Assembly (NCBI RefSeq): GCF_020594515.1
Contig: NZ_JAJCTH010000006.1
Coordinates: 120,571-184,570 of the forward strand
DNA: 64,000 bases
From: Rhodoferax sp. U2-2l
GTDB taxonomy: Bacteria > Pseudomonadota > Gammaproteobacteria > Burkholderiales > Burkholderiaceae_C
Reading direction: 5' to 3'
Shown here: in pieces, positions 54,076-63,311 of the stretch
Layout of the letters: each line of letters opens with the position of its first letter
Numbering within the stretch: the stretch's first letter is position 1
Translations under genes and position numbers: made by a program
Notes under the pieces: generated by a model
What the model was told of the DNA's origin: nothing
What the model saw: the letters and a program-made list of their open reading frames with translations, nothing else
The model's database searches: none

Positions 54076-56009
54076 AACGAGAGCGGGGGCACGGTCAGGG
54101 TCTGGTTGTCCAGTGTCAAACGGTTGCCAGCCACCAGGTCTTTGACGCTGTCGCGCTGGAACAGCACACTCGAACTCAGGGCCGCCATGTCCAGACTCTG
54201 CGGCTCGGTGTTGAAGTTGGCCACCACCAGGACTTTGTTGTGGCTGTTTTTGGCATCGGTGCGCAGGAAGGCCAGCAGGTTGAGGTTGTTGACGGGCAGC
54301 AGTTGACGGTTGCCAACGTCCGCGAACGCCACCAGCTCCTTGCGCAGCGTGATGAGTTTTTTCAAGGCGCCAAACAGCTTGTGCTCGATGGTGCCGCTTT
54401 GATGGCGCTTTTCCGCCTTGCCCCAATCAAAGTGCGAGCGGTGCGCCCAGCGGGTGTCATTGGCCTTGAACGGGTCGGCCATGTAGGCCATGTCGTTGAG
54501 GGTTCCTAGGGCGTCGCCGTAATAGATCAACGGGATGCCGCCAAACGACAGGATCAGGCTGTGCAGCAGCACAATGGTCTTGACGGCGGCCTCGATGGCG
54601 TGTTCGTCCTGGCTCTCCAGGGCGGATTCCAGACCCACCAGCGAGGCCAGCGACCCGGTGAAGCGCGCGTCGCCGGTTTTGAGGTTCTGGCCAAACAGCA
54701 GGCCACGCGCCGGTGAATCGGCAAACCTGCCGGTGAAATACTCGATCAGGAAGTGGCGGTGCTTGGGTGGGTCGTAACCCGCCAGGCTGACATCGTGGTC
54801 GTCGAAACCCAGCCCGATGTCGTCATGGCAGCGCACATAGTTGAGCCAGGTGGCGCGCTCCAGCTTGACGGGCAGGTTTTTGACGCCCTGGTTGAGCAAG
54901 CGGGCGTTTTTGGTGGCCACCGCGTCCCACAGCAGCGCCATGAAGGTGGCGTTGTAGGCAATTTCGCATTCCTTGGCGTTGATGGCGTCCTCGCCAAAGT
55001 ACTTGGACACCTCGCTGGGCGCGACGATGGCCTCGGCAATGAACAACACGCCGGGCGCAGTCACCTGGCAGCAATCTTTCATGAGCTGCAGCAGCAGGTG
55101 GGCTTCGCGCTCGTTCTGGCAGCTGCTGCCAATTTTTTTCCACAAAAACGCCACGGCATCCAGCCGCAGGATGTCGACGCCCTTGTTGGCCCAGAACAGG
55201 ATCACGTCCATCATCTCGATCAACACCTCGGGGTTGCGGTAGTTCAGGTCCCATTGATAGTTGTTGAAAACCGTCATGACCCACTTGCCCATGGCGGCGT
55301 CCCAGGTGAAGTTGCCGGGCGCCTGCAGCGGGAAGACCTCGGGCATGCCCTGTTCGTAGGCGTCGGGCAGGGTGCGGTCGTCAAAGAGGTAGTAGTAGTC
55401 CTGGTATTTTTTGTCGCCCTGGCGCGCCCGCTGGGCCCAGTCATGGTGGTCCGAGGTGTGGTTGACCACCACATCGAGCACCAGCAACATGTCGCGCTGG
55501 CTCAAGGTGTTGGCCAGCGCCTCCACATCGTCGACCGTGCCAAAACGCGGGTCCACCTTGCGGTAGTCGCTGACGGCGTAACCGCCGTCGCTGGCGTCGG
55601 GTGGGCAATCCAGAATCGGCATCACGTGCAACAGGTTCACGCCCAGGTCCTGCAGGTAGGGCAGCTTGGTGCGCAGGTCTTTCAGGTCGGTGGCAAAACG
55701 GTCGCAATACAGCGCCATGCCGACCCATTTCTGGCTCAAAAACCAGTTGTAATTTTTTTCGCGCGCCATGTCGGAGTCGCGCAAGCGCGGGGAGCGCTCC
55801 ATGTAACGCATAGCCAGCGTTTCCACCAGGCGGTACATCTGATCCTTGAAGTCGTCGCGCTCGCCATACAGCAGGTCAAACAGCGAATGGATGGCATAAA
55901 AATTGGCGCCCAGGCGGGTATAAAAATGGCGCATGTGGGCGTTGCCGATGCCTGGCTTGAGCTTGGTCAGGATGTCATTCAACAGCGCGTGGGATGCTTG
56001 TTCGTACAT
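54057..56009 (-). CDS. ams: Amylosucrase (GH13 family)
   Basis: A 650-aa GH13_4 glucosyltransferase that splits sucrose and builds alpha-glucan, releasing fructose. Conserved regions: VLDVVVNHTSD, the nucleophile Asp284 in DILRLDAVAF, the acid/base Glu326 in FIAEAIV, and YVRCHDDIG near the third carboxylate. The N-terminal helical domain (FYTRLGANFYAIHSLFDLLYG) is typical of amylosucrase and absent from sucrose phosphorylases. Length matches the family (about 640). It is the third gene after sps and spp, so it may recycle internally made sucrose into glycogen-like polymer. Confidence 0.92.
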   Translation of the reverse strand: MYEQASHALLNDILTKLKPGIGNAHMRHFYTRLGANFYAIHSLFDLLYGERDDFKDQMYRLVETLAMRYMERSPRLRDSDMAREKNYNWFLSQKWVGMALYCDRFATDLKDLRTKLPYLQDLGVNLLHVMPILDCPPDASDGGYAVSDYRKVDPRFGTVDDVEALANTLSQRDMLLVLDVVVNHTSDHHDWAQRARQGDKKYQDYYYLFDDRTLPDAYEQGMPEVFPLQAPGNFTWDAAMGKWVMTVFNNYQWDLNYRNPEVLIEMMDVILFWANKGVDILRLDAVAFLWKKIGSSCQNEREAHLLLQLMKDCCQVTAPGVLFIAEAIVAPSEVSKYFGEDAINAKECEIAYNATFMALLWDAVATKNARLLNQGVKNLPVKLERATWLNYVRCHDDIGLGFDDHDVSLAGYDPPKHRHFLIEYFTGRFADSPARGLLFGQNLKTGDARFTGSLASLVGLESALESQDEHAIEAAVKTIVLLHSLILSFGGIPLIYYGDALGTLNDMAYMADPFKANDTRWAHRSHFDWGKAEKRHQSGTIEHKLFGALKKLITLRKELVAFADVGNRQLLPVNNLNLLAFLRTDAKNSHNKVLVVANFNTEPQSLDMAALSSSVLFQRDSVKDLVAGNRLTLDNQTLTVPPLSFYWLSE

Positions 56010-56030
56010 GGACTTGGCTTTCGGTTGGGA

Positions 56031-56861
56031 TCAGCGTTGCTGGTGCAGCCAGTCAGCGATGTCGGGGTGGTGGTGGGCAACACCTTCCAGGATGCCGGCA
56101 CTGTAGTTGCCGTTCATGCCCAGAAAGTCGCCGCGCGCGAGGTAAAGCCGGTCTGGCGAAACATTGGCCACACGGCTTTTGATGTCAGCGTCCGCATTGG
56201 CCACCAGCACCGCAGGGAGGTCGCTTTGCAGCACCTCCAGGTCGTTGCCACTGTCGCCTACAAATACCGTGGCGTCACGCTCAAAACCCTGCGCCGCCAT
56301 CAGGAACGCGATGGCGTGCAGCTTGTTGGCACGCGCTGGCAGGATGTCCAGCAGGCCCTGCTGCGTCGCTTCGTCCAGGCTCCAGATCAGGTTGGCCCGC
56401 ACGCCGTGGCGCCGCAAGATCGGCTCGATCTGCGCCAGCAGCGCCTGCGGCTCGGTCTGCATTGGCGCATAGAAGCTGAGTTTGTGGCGCGCCTGTTTGT
56501 GCGGCTCCTGCAAGGTCAGCGCGCTGATGCCGCTCAGCAGCTGACGCAATTCGGTGTGGCTGGTGCCGCCCCAGTCTGGCGCGATGTGGTCGTCCCAGGC
56601 CGTCCAGCGCTGCCACTGGCAGCCTCGCACCTGATAGAGGGAGGCGCCGACATCGGCGATCGCGAACGCCGGTGTCGGCAAGTCATAGTCCAACATGGCC
56701 TGCTGGATCAACGCCTGATGACGGCCGGTGACATAGGCCAGCGTCACCTGGGGGCACGCGGCCAACTTGGCAAACAGGCGCCGGGCCTGGGGTGATTCCG
56801 GCGCACGGCCATTGGGGATCAGCGTGCGGTCCAGGTCGGTGCAAAGCAGGAGGTGGCGCAT
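56031..56861 (-). CDS. spp: Sucrose-6-phosphate phosphatase
   Basis: A 276-aa HAD-IIB phosphatase. The nucleophile motif TDLDRTLIPNG (Asp9, Asp11) is at the N-terminus, followed by AYVTGRH, and the late VGDSGNDLEVL motif. With SPS upstream it should remove phosphate from sucrose-6-phosphate. The ATG at 56861 overlaps the sps stop; an upstream extension is a shadow of sps. The end of the protein (ILEGVAHHHPDIADWL) matches a similar ending of SPS. It precedes the amylosucrase gene by 21 bases. Confidence 0.9.
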   Translation of the reverse strand: MRHLLLCTDLDRTLIPNGRAPESPQARRLFAKLAACPQVTLAYVTGRHQALIQQAMLDYDLPTPAFAIADVGASLYQVRGCQWQRWTAWDDHIAPDWGGTSHTELRQLLSGISALTLQEPHKQARHKLSFYAPMQTEPQALLAQIEPILRRHGVRANLIWSLDEATQQGLLDILPARANKLHAIAFLMAAQGFERDATVFVGDSGNDLEVLQSDLPAVLVANADADIKSRVANVSPDRLYLARGDFLGMNGNYSAGILEGVAHHHPDIADWLHQQR

Positions 56862-59023
56862 CAGGCGGCCTTGCCGCGGCTGGCGGTCAAGAATTGGTAA
56901 TGTTGCATGGCCTCCAGAATGCCGGCCGCGTATTGGGCTTTGGAGAAGTAGATTTTGTCGGCGTCGCTGAGCCCGGACAGCTCGGGCGGGTACGGATTGG
57001 CTACAACCACCCCCATGGTGTTGCCGCGCAGCATGTCTTCGTCGGCCCGTGTGACGCCAGCCACCAGCGTGTTTTCCAGCGGAAAACCAAACTGGTCGGC
57101 GCACCAGCGCAGCGCCAGCCCCTTGGAGGCGCGCACCGGCAGGATGTCCAGAAACTGGCCAAACGAAAACACCAGGTTGACCGCCTGGTCGTGGCGTAGC
57201 AGGTGTTGCCGGATGTCGTTCACATCGGCGCTGGCCGGGTCGATGAAGTAGCTGATCTTGAAGGCGCTCTGGCTGTTTTTGGGTTGCATCCTGAGCCCGG
57301 CCATGTCGGCCAGCAGGTCGCGGATTTCCTGGGGGTTCCAGTGGTGGTTGATGTGCCGTTCCCAGGCGGTGTCGCGTGTCAGGTCGGGCGCGTAATGGAT
57401 TTGGGTGCCCTGGTGGGTGACCAGGATGTCGGGCTCGGGCATGCCGTGTTGGCGCAGCACGGCCCGCGTGTCATCCAGATGCCGCCCGGTGGCGATGCCG
57501 AAGATGAACGCTTTACGCTGGTCGTAGATCAGTTTCATCAGTTCCGCCAACGAGGCACGGTCACCGGTCAGGTTCAAATCCAGACTGCTGAACAGCGCCC
57601 GCTTGCGAAACAGGTTGGGCCGGCGGGTCAACGTCAGCTTGACCACCGGCTCGGTTTTGTCAACCAGCGGCCGGATCACGCTCAGGTAGCTGTCGACGTG
57701 GGCCGGCCAGGCGTAAAACTGCCGCACACCGGTCATGCCGTTGGCTGAAAAACGCGCCCAGTCTTTTTTGCGGGTCAAGATGGCCAGCAGCTTTTTGGCC
57801 ATGGCGGCTTTGTCCAGCGGGTCGATCAGGTAACCGTTGTCGCAATTTTTGATGATCTCGATCGGCCCGCCGTCTTCGGTCGCCACCAGCGGCAAGCCAC
57901 AGGCGGCTGCTTCGATGAGGGTCAGCCCGAACGGTTCGGTCAGCGCCGGGTTGACAAAAACACCGTGCGAGCGGGTCGCCAGCCGGTACAGGCAGGGCAC
58001 CTGCGCGGGTTGGTGGTGTTTTGGGTAGGCCACCTTGCCGTACAGGTCGTATTTGTCGATGGCCAGCAGCAGGTCGTTGAGCACGGTTCGGGTCACGCCG
58101 GTGATGTCCTGGATATCGTCCCGGTTGCCTACCACGATCACCAGATTGGCCAGCTGCTGCAGTTTGGGCGACTCGCCATAGGCTTCAATCAGCGAGATGA
58201 TGTTCTTTTTCGGGTCCGGGCGCGACAGCGCCAGAATGATCGGTTTGCCCGGCTCTTTCAGAAACTTGGCCAGTTCATCGGCCAGGCCTTGATCGTCCTC
58301 ACCGTCTTGCGGCGGATAAAAGGCCGCCAGGTCGGTGCCGGGCGGAATCACGCGCATGGCGTGGGGCTGGTAGTAGTCGTACAGGCCGTATTGCTGCTCA
58401 ATCTCCTGCTGCGTGCTGGTGATGACCCGCTCGGCGGCGGCCAGCGTGGTTTCTTCGGCCTCCACACGGCGGCTGATGTGGTAGGTGGACTCGATCTCGG
58501 CGCGGTTGACGCCACTGGCCAGCAGTTGCTTGCGTTTGTTGCGGCCCAACGAGTGGCCGGTGTGCACCAGCGGGATCCCCAACTGGTGCGACAAGCGCGC
58601 ACCCACGTACCCGGCATCGGCATAGTGGCTGTGGATCAGGTCGGGCATGTTGCCCGGTTGTTTGAAATACGCCAGCGCGTTGTCGGAAAAGCTGTCCAAA
58701 GAGTCCCACAACAGTTCCTTGCGCACATAACCGGGCGCGCCGCACGCCAGCCGCACGATGCTGGCTTTGGCTGAGAGTGGCTCCAACGGCACTGCGTAGT
58801 CCGGGCTGACCTGGGCGTCAGCCACCAGGCGCGTCAGCAGCACCACTTTGGCCACGTCGGGGTGGTCGCCCAGGGCCTTTGCCAGCTCCACCACATACTT
58901 GGTTTGCCCGCCGGTGTCGGCATCGCGCCCGAGTTCGAGGTCGTGGCCGCGAATCAGGCCGTGGATGCTGATCAGTGCAATCACCAACGGGGGCGCGGTG
59001 GCCGTGGTCTTGTCGTTTTTCAT
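56861..59023 (-). CDS. sps: Sucrose-phosphate synthase
   Basis: A 720-aa enzyme joining a nucleotide-activated glucose and fructose-6-phosphate. The GT4/GT-B domain fills about 1-460: ALISIHGLIRGHDLELGRDADTGGQTKYVVELA, HSHYADAGYVGARL, HTGHSLGRNKR, and EPFGLTLIEAAACGLPLVAT. A C-terminal HAD-like domain follows (about 475-715) with LDLNLTG, where the second catalytic Asp of DxDxT is Asn484, so this domain is probably inactive as a phosphatase. The upstream region holds two perfect palindromes. First gene of the sps-spp-ams operon; sucrose as osmoprotectant or storage is inferred. Confidence 0.94.
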   Translation of the reverse strand: MKNDKTTATAPPLVIALISIHGLIRGHDLELGRDADTGGQTKYVVELAKALGDHPDVAKVVLLTRLVADAQVSPDYAVPLEPLSAKASIVRLACGAPGYVRKELLWDSLDSFSDNALAYFKQPGNMPDLIHSHYADAGYVGARLSHQLGIPLVHTGHSLGRNKRKQLLASGVNRAEIESTYHISRRVEAEETTLAAAERVITSTQQEIEQQYGLYDYYQPHAMRVIPPGTDLAAFYPPQDGEDDQGLADELAKFLKEPGKPIILALSRPDPKKNIISLIEAYGESPKLQQLANLVIVVGNRDDIQDITGVTRTVLNDLLLAIDKYDLYGKVAYPKHHQPAQVPCLYRLATRSHGVFVNPALTEPFGLTLIEAAACGLPLVATEDGGPIEIIKNCDNGYLIDPLDKAAMAKKLLAILTRKKDWARFSANGMTGVRQFYAWPAHVDSYLSVIRPLVDKTEPVVKLTLTRRPNLFRKRALFSSLDLNLTGDRASLAELMKLIYDQRKAFIFGIATGRHLDDTRAVLRQHGMPEPDILVTHQGTQIHYAPDLTRDTAWERHINHHWNPQEIRDLLADMAGLRMQPKNSQSAFKISYFIDPASADVNDIRQHLLRHDQAVNLVFSFGQFLDILPVRASKGLALRWCADQFGFPLENTLVAGVTRADEDMLRGNTMGVVVANPYPPELSGLSDADKIYFSKAQYAAGILEAMQHYQFLTASRGKAA

Positions 59024-59089
59024 GATGGTGTGTCTCCGGTTGGGTAGGGCAGGTCACCGCCTGTCCGGTGTCATCACAGGCTTGTATTG

Positions 59090-59140
59090 TATTTGTACAA
59101 ATATAAATCCCCCGATCGAGCATTTTTCACCCGGGTGAAA
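59090..59140. promoter_or_regulatory. Two perfect palindromes upstream of sps
   Basis: TATTTGTACAAATA (59090-59103) and TTTCACCCGGGTGAAA (59125-59140) are perfect inverted repeats, 67 and 102 bases upstream of the sps ATG and facing the divergent DUF3149 gene. They differ from each other, so two regulators or one operator plus another signal are possible. No regulator gene is adjacent. Confidence 0.5.
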
Positions 59141-59282
59141 GACACCCCAACCCAAGGTGCCAATAAGTCGGCGCAATGTGTGCCGGATTTGATCCATGTC
59201 AGGTTTAACCGCGCGGGCGTGGTGCACATTAGCTGCCCTGAGCGGTTTGATTTTTCCAGGCTGACTGACAAGGACACCCACC

Positions 59283-59426
59283 ATGAAAGCACTTCAAGAC
59301 CTTTTTTCCACCGACTACGGCCTCATGAGCATTGGCGGTATTGCGATCATGGTGGTGGGTTTGGCCTATGCCTACGTGGTGCTGAAAAAAAAGATGGCCG
59401 AAACCAGCGATCAGCCGCGCAAGTAA
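59283..59426 (+). CDS. DUF3149 small membrane protein
   Basis: A 47-aa protein (MKALQDLFSTDYGLMS..) with one membrane helix (about 16-36, IGGIAIMVVGLAYAYVVL) and a basic/polar tail ending DQPRK. It fits the DUF3149 family of short proteins from beta- and gammaproteobacteria. ATG 59283 has AAGGA upstream at suitable spacing. It is divergent from sps and followed by a terminator at 59481, so it is monocistronic. Function unknown; small size makes it easy to miss. Confidence 0.8.
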   Translation: MKALQDLFSTDYGLMSIGGIAIMVVGLAYAYVVLKKKMAETSDQPRK

Positions 59427-59480
59427 GCCTGTGCACAGCGGGCGTTCGGCCCGTGACGGTGCTCCCCATTTTTTTTGAAG

Positions 59481-59509
59481 CCACCTCTGCCCGTGCGGAG
59501 GTGGTTTTT
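59481..59509 (+). terminator. Rho-independent terminator after the DUF3149 gene
   Basis: Arms CCACCTC (59481-59487) and GAGGTGG (59498-59504), extended inside by GC/GC pairing, are followed by T5 (59505-59509). It lies 55 bases after the small gene and 43 before the AEC transporter. Confidence 0.8.
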
Positions 59510-59551
59510 GTGTTTTCATGCGTCCCTTTATGACCCCGTCCCGCCTGCCCG

Positions 59552-60502
59552 ATGAATAGCCCTGTTGTGTCTGCCTTGTTGCCGGTGGTGTTTCTGATTG
59601 CGATTGGTGTTTTGGCAAGCCGGGCGGGTTTCATCCGGGCCGAGGCGACCAAAGACCTGTCCAACCTGGTCTTCATGGTGCTCACGCCCGCGCTGCTGTT
59701 TCGCACCATGAGCACGGTGCATGTGGAGCAGCTCAACTTCAAGCCGGTGGCCATGTACTTTGTGGCGGCGCTGCTGCTGTTCGTCGGTGTGATGGTGTCG
59801 CGCGGGCTGAACCGCCGCGCCGCGGTGCTGGCGCTGGCCGCCACCTTCAGCAACACGGTGATGATCGGTATTCCGCTGATTGGCCTGGCTTACGGGCAGG
59901 CCGGCCTGGTCACGCTGTTCACGCTGATTTCGGTGCACTCCCTGGTGCTGCTGACCCTCGCGACCGTGGTGCTGGAGATGGTGAGCGCGCGTGAAGATCG
60001 CCTGGCCGGTGGCGGTGGCCAGCGGCACATGGCGCTGACGGTGCTCTCCGCCATCAAGAGCGGCATCATCCACCCGGTGCCGCTGCCCGTCATCCTGGGC
60101 CTGCTGTTTGCACAGACCGGGCTGGTGCTGCCCGAGGTGGTGGACCGGCCGCTGCAGCTGCTGGGCAACGCCTTTGGCCCGGTGGCGCTGGTGCTGGTGG
60201 GCGCGATGCTGACGCAGGTGCGGATCGGCACCCACCTGAGCCCCGCGCTGGGCATCAGCCTGCTGAAAAACCTGGTGCTGCCCAGCCTGATGGCGGCGCT
60301 GGGCTTGGCTTTTGGCATGACCGGCCTGCCGCTGACGGTGATGATCGTCACCGCCGCGCTGCCCATGGGCGCCAACGTGTTCCTGTTTGCCCAGCGTTAC
60401 GAGGTGGCGCAGGAGCTGGTGACCGCCAGCCTGGCCGTGTCCACCGTGCTGGGGTTGTTGACGGTCACGGCGGTGATGTCGCTGCTGTCCTGGTTGGGGT
60501 AA
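59552..60502 (+). CDS. AEC family transporter
   Basis: A 316-aa inner-membrane protein with about ten hydrophobic segments, of the auxin efflux carrier (AEC) family. Recognisable are the N-terminal VVFLIAIGVLASRAGFI, the FSNTVMIGIPLIGLAYGQAG motif in the first half, and ALPMGANVFLFAQRY in the second. Bacterial members export organic acids such as malate or malonate; the substrate here is unknown. No neighbouring catabolic gene gives a hint. Confidence 0.88.
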   Translation: MNSPVVSALLPVVFLIAIGVLASRAGFIRAEATKDLSNLVFMVLTPALLFRTMSTVHVEQLNFKPVAMYFVAALLLFVGVMVSRGLNRRAAVLALAATFSNTVMIGIPLIGLAYGQAGLVTLFTLISVHSLVLLTLATVVLEMVSAREDRLAGGGGQRHMALTVLSAIKSGIIHPVPLPVILGLLFAQTGLVLPEVVDRPLQLLGNAFGPVALVLVGAMLTQVRIGTHLSPALGISLLKNLVLPSLMAALGLAFGMTGLPLTVMIVTAALPMGANVFLFAQRYEVAQELVTASLAVSTVLGLLTVTAVMSLLSWLG

Positions 60503-60590
60503 ACCGGCCAACCAGGACCGCGTGATTGGCGGTCACGCCCCTCTCACTGTCTGGAGGGATACTGCCGGTTTCGTTCTGGAGCTGTTCACC

Positions 60591-62141
60591 ATGCGCCACC
60601 CCATGAAGCCAAGCCCGCCACCCGCACCGCAAGAGCTGGAACTTAAACTGAGTTTGCCGCTGGCCGACGCCGAACGCTTGCGCCAGCAACTGGCGCGCGT
60701 TGCGCTGTTGTCGCGACGCACGGCTGCGCAGCTGAGCTTGCACAACATTTATTACGACACGCCGGACCAACAACTGCGCCAGCAGCGCGCCGTGCTGCGG
60801 CTGCGCCGTGTCGGTGATGACCTCTCGCCACGCTGGCTGCAAACCTTCAAGACCGGCGCCAGCGACACTTCGGCGCTGAGCCAGCGCGGCGAATGGGAAA
60901 GTCCGGTGGACGGTGCCGCCTTGTCCCGCCCGGCGCTGCAAGCCACGCCGTGGTCACAGATCGACACCGACGGCAGCCTGTTTGCCGCCCTGGCGCCGTG
61001 TTTTGTGACCGCGTTTGAGCGCACCCTCTGGCTGGTGCGCAGGCGCGATGGCAGCGTGGTGGAAGTGGCGCTGGACCTGGGCCAGATTGAAGCCGACGAC
61101 AAAACCACCCCCATTTGTGAGCTGGAGCTGGAACTCAAAGCCGGGCAGCCCGCCGCACTGTTTGCCATCGCGCAACAGATTGCCCGCACCGTGGCCGTGC
61201 TGCCGGCCACCATGAGCAAGGCCCAGCGCGGGTTTTTGTTGGCGCAAGGCGGCCTGAACCAGGCGCACCGCGCCCAGTTACCGCGTTTGACCCAACGTAT
61301 GCCGGTGTTGCAGATGGTGCAGCAGGTGCTGCGCAGCGCGTTGGCACAGTTCACCCAGAATCTGGAGAGCCTGCGCCACTCGGATGACCCCGAGGTGGTG
61401 CACCAGGCCCGGGTCGGCTGGCGGCGATTCAAAAGCGCGCTGCGGCTGTTCAGGAAGTTTTTGCCCCTAGCAGCGCCCAAGCCGTCTGCTGCATTGCAGG
61501 CCCTGTTGGACGCTTTGGGTGAGTTGCGCAACATGGATGTGGCGCGCACCGAGACCTTGCCTGCGCTGGCCGACGCCTTCACGCTGGGCCAGACGCAGCG
61601 CACCCAGGCCTGGCAAGCCATGATGACCGTGGTGACGCAGGCGACCGATCTGCAACGCGCAACCGTTCGCCGGACGTTACAAACGCCCGCCACGGGCGCC
61701 AGTTTGCTGGCGATCGTGCAGTGGCTGGAAGGCCTGTCCGACGACGAACAGGCAGCGCCGGGCCCGAAGGTGTTGCTGCGCCCTTGGGCCAAGCAGCGGA
61801 TGCATCGCTTGAGCCAACAATTGGACGCCGCGCGCCAGGTGGCCGACACCGCCGAGCAGTGGCACCGCGTGCGGATCCTGGCCAAGCGCTTGCGTTATGG
61901 CAGCGAGCACCTGCAGGACGTGTTGCCCCGCCGACGGGTCAAGCAGGGCGTGCAAAGCGCCACCGACATGCAAGATGATCTGGGTGCCGCCCGCGATGTG
62001 GCGCAACTCAGCGCACTGGTGGCCAAGCTGGACCTGCCGCCCTACGTGGCGGAATTCTTGCGCGGTGTGGCGTTGGGGGCAGGCGGCTGGGTCAAATCCA
62101 GCCCCAAGAAGATGGCCCCTGGCAGCGGATTGAACACATAG
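60591..62141 (+). CDS. CYTH and CHAD domain protein (inorganic triphosphatase-like)
   Basis: A 516-aa protein. The CYTH domain (about 12-210) begins with ELELKLSL, the ExExK metal-triphosphate motif, followed by IYYDTPDQQLRQQRAVLRLR. The CHAD domain (about 245-500) carries histidine and basic helices such as DPEVVHQARVGWRRFKSALRLFRKF and HRVRILAKRLRYGSEHLQ. YgiF-like enzymes cleave tripolyphosphate, and CHAD binds polyphosphate. ATG 60591 with GGAG upstream is preferred over an earlier frame opening; ATG 60603 is also possible. The last 100 bases overlap the convergent GNAT gene. Confidence 0.9.
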   Translation: MRHPMKPSPPPAPQELELKLSLPLADAERLRQQLARVALLSRRTAAQLSLHNIYYDTPDQQLRQQRAVLRLRRVGDDLSPRWLQTFKTGASDTSALSQRGEWESPVDGAALSRPALQATPWSQIDTDGSLFAALAPCFVTAFERTLWLVRRRDGSVVEVALDLGQIEADDKTTPICELELELKAGQPAALFAIAQQIARTVAVLPATMSKAQRGFLLAQGGLNQAHRAQLPRLTQRMPVLQMVQQVLRSALAQFTQNLESLRHSDDPEVVHQARVGWRRFKSALRLFRKFLPLAAPKPSAALQALLDALGELRNMDVARTETLPALADAFTLGQTQRTQAWQAMMTVVTQATDLQRATVRRTLQTPATGASLLAIVQWLEGLSDDEQAAPGPKVLLRPWAKQRMHRLSQQLDAARQVADTAEQWHRVRILAKRLRYGSEHLQDVLPRRRVKQGVQSATDMQDDLGAARDVAQLSALVAKLDLPPYVAEFLRGVALGAGGWVKSSPKKMAPGSGLNT

Positions 62142-62578
62142 GGCGCCACGGGTTTGAAACCCAGCGAGTCGTACAAGCGCAGCGCCGCCGTCATGGTTGG
62201 TAACGTGTCCAGGCAGATGCGTTGGTACAGCGCCTCGCGCGCCTCTTGGCAAATGCGCTCGACCAGTGACCGGCCCAGCTGTTGCGCCCGGTAACCGGGG
62301 GCCACATACAGGCGTTTCATCTCGCACGTGTGGGCATCCACAGGCCGCAGCGCGACACAGCCCACGGCTTGGTCACCGTCCCGGGCCAGGATCAAACGCC
62401 CCAGCGGAGGCGCATATTTGCCGGGCAGGGTGGCCAGTTCCTCGTCGAAATTCTGGAAACACAGCTTGAACCCTAGGCCATCGGCATAGGCCAGAAACAG
62501 GTGTTTGACAATGGCCAAGTCTTGCGGCAGGCGGGCTGGCGCCAGGGTGATCACGGTGCCAAACGCTCCCGAAGCCAT
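62042..62578 (-). CDS. GNAT family N-acetyltransferase
   Basis: A 178-aa acetyltransferase. The acetyl-CoA binding motif A is [27 protein letters not shown], and motif B is [25 protein letters not shown]. Length is typical. The start overlaps the end of pdxH by 28 bases, implying co-translation with it; the end overlaps the CYTH-CHAD gene by 100 bases on the opposite strand. The Pro/Ala-rich last 15 residues lie in that overlap and look like a read-on tail. Acceptor unknown. Confidence 0.87.
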   Translation of the reverse strand: MASGAFGTVITLAPARLPQDLAIVKHLFLAYADGLGFKLCFQNFDEELATLPGKYAPPLGRLILARDGDQAVGCVALRPVDAHTCEMKRLYVAPGYRAQQLGRSLVERICQEAREALYQRICLDTLPTMTAALRLYDSLGFKPVAPYVFNPLPGAIFLGLDLTQPPAPNATPRKNSAT

Positions 62579-63204
62579 GCTGGCTCACCCCGGTCCTGAT
62601 GGGGCAACAGGCTGTAGCGAAGCCTGTCATGCAGGCGACTTTTGCGCCCCTGCCAGAACTGCCAGCTGTCGGGTATCAGGCGGTAGCCGCCCCAGTGCGG
62701 GGGCCGCGGCGGGTTGAGCAAAAACTGCGCGCCGTATTTGGCGGCGTTGGCCACCAGTACGCCACGCCCGCTGATCACCTGGCTTTGCGGGCTGGCCCAG
62801 GCGCCGATGCGGCTGTCCAGCGGGCGGCTGTGAAAGTAGGCATCGCTCTCAGCGTCGCTGACCTTTTCCACCAGGCCCTCAATACGCACCACGCGTTCCA
62901 GCTCCACCCAATGAAACTGCAGCGCCGCAAACGGGTTGCCCGCCAGCTCCATCCCTTTTTGCGACGCGTAATTGGTGTACCAGACAATGCCGCGCGCATC
63001 AAAGCCCTTGATCAGCACCACCCGGGTGCTGGGGCGCAGGTTGGCGCCGACGGTGGCCAGTGTCATGGCGTTGGGTTCGGGCACCTGGGCGCTGATGGCT
63101 TCACCCAGCCACTGTTCAAACTGTTTCAGGGGGTCGGCGTGGGAGGCGTCTTCGTTGAGTTCGGCGCGCTCGTAACTTTTGCGTAAATCGGCGAGTTGGT
63201 TCAT
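62551..63204 (-). CDS. pdxH: Pyridoxamine 5'-phosphate oxidase
   Basis: A 217-aa FMN enzyme making pyridoxal 5'-phosphate from the pyridoxine or pyridoxamine phosphates with O2. Conserved stretches: [71 protein letters not shown], and the C-terminal [23 protein letters not shown] (substrate and FMN contacts). Length matches the E. coli enzyme. It is upstream of the GNAT gene in a two-gene unit. Confidence 0.97.
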   Translation of the reverse strand: MNQLADLRKSYERAELNEDASHADPLKQFEQWLGEAISAQVPEPNAMTLATVGANLRPSTRVVLIKGFDARGIVWYTNYASQKGMELAGNPFAALQFHWVELERVVRIEGLVEKVSDAESDAYFHSRPLDSRIGAWASPQSQVISGRGVLVANAAKYGAQFLLNPPRPPHWGGYRLIPDSWQFWQGRKSRLHDRLRYSLLPHQDRGEPAWLRERLAP

Positions 63205-63311
63205 CCGGTCAGTATAAAGAAACCGGGTCAGCTGCTCCTGATCCAGGCGTCAGCTTGGCGGTGGGGTCCGCTTTTACAATGCCGTCAGTTCATTCACAAG
63301 GAGTTAAACCG

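Noticed and set aside
54753..56795. 680-residue + strand frame opposite amylosucrase and spp
   Set aside because: The - strand carries catalytic GH13 and HAD motifs in full; the opposite frame has His/Val/Gln-rich nonsense.
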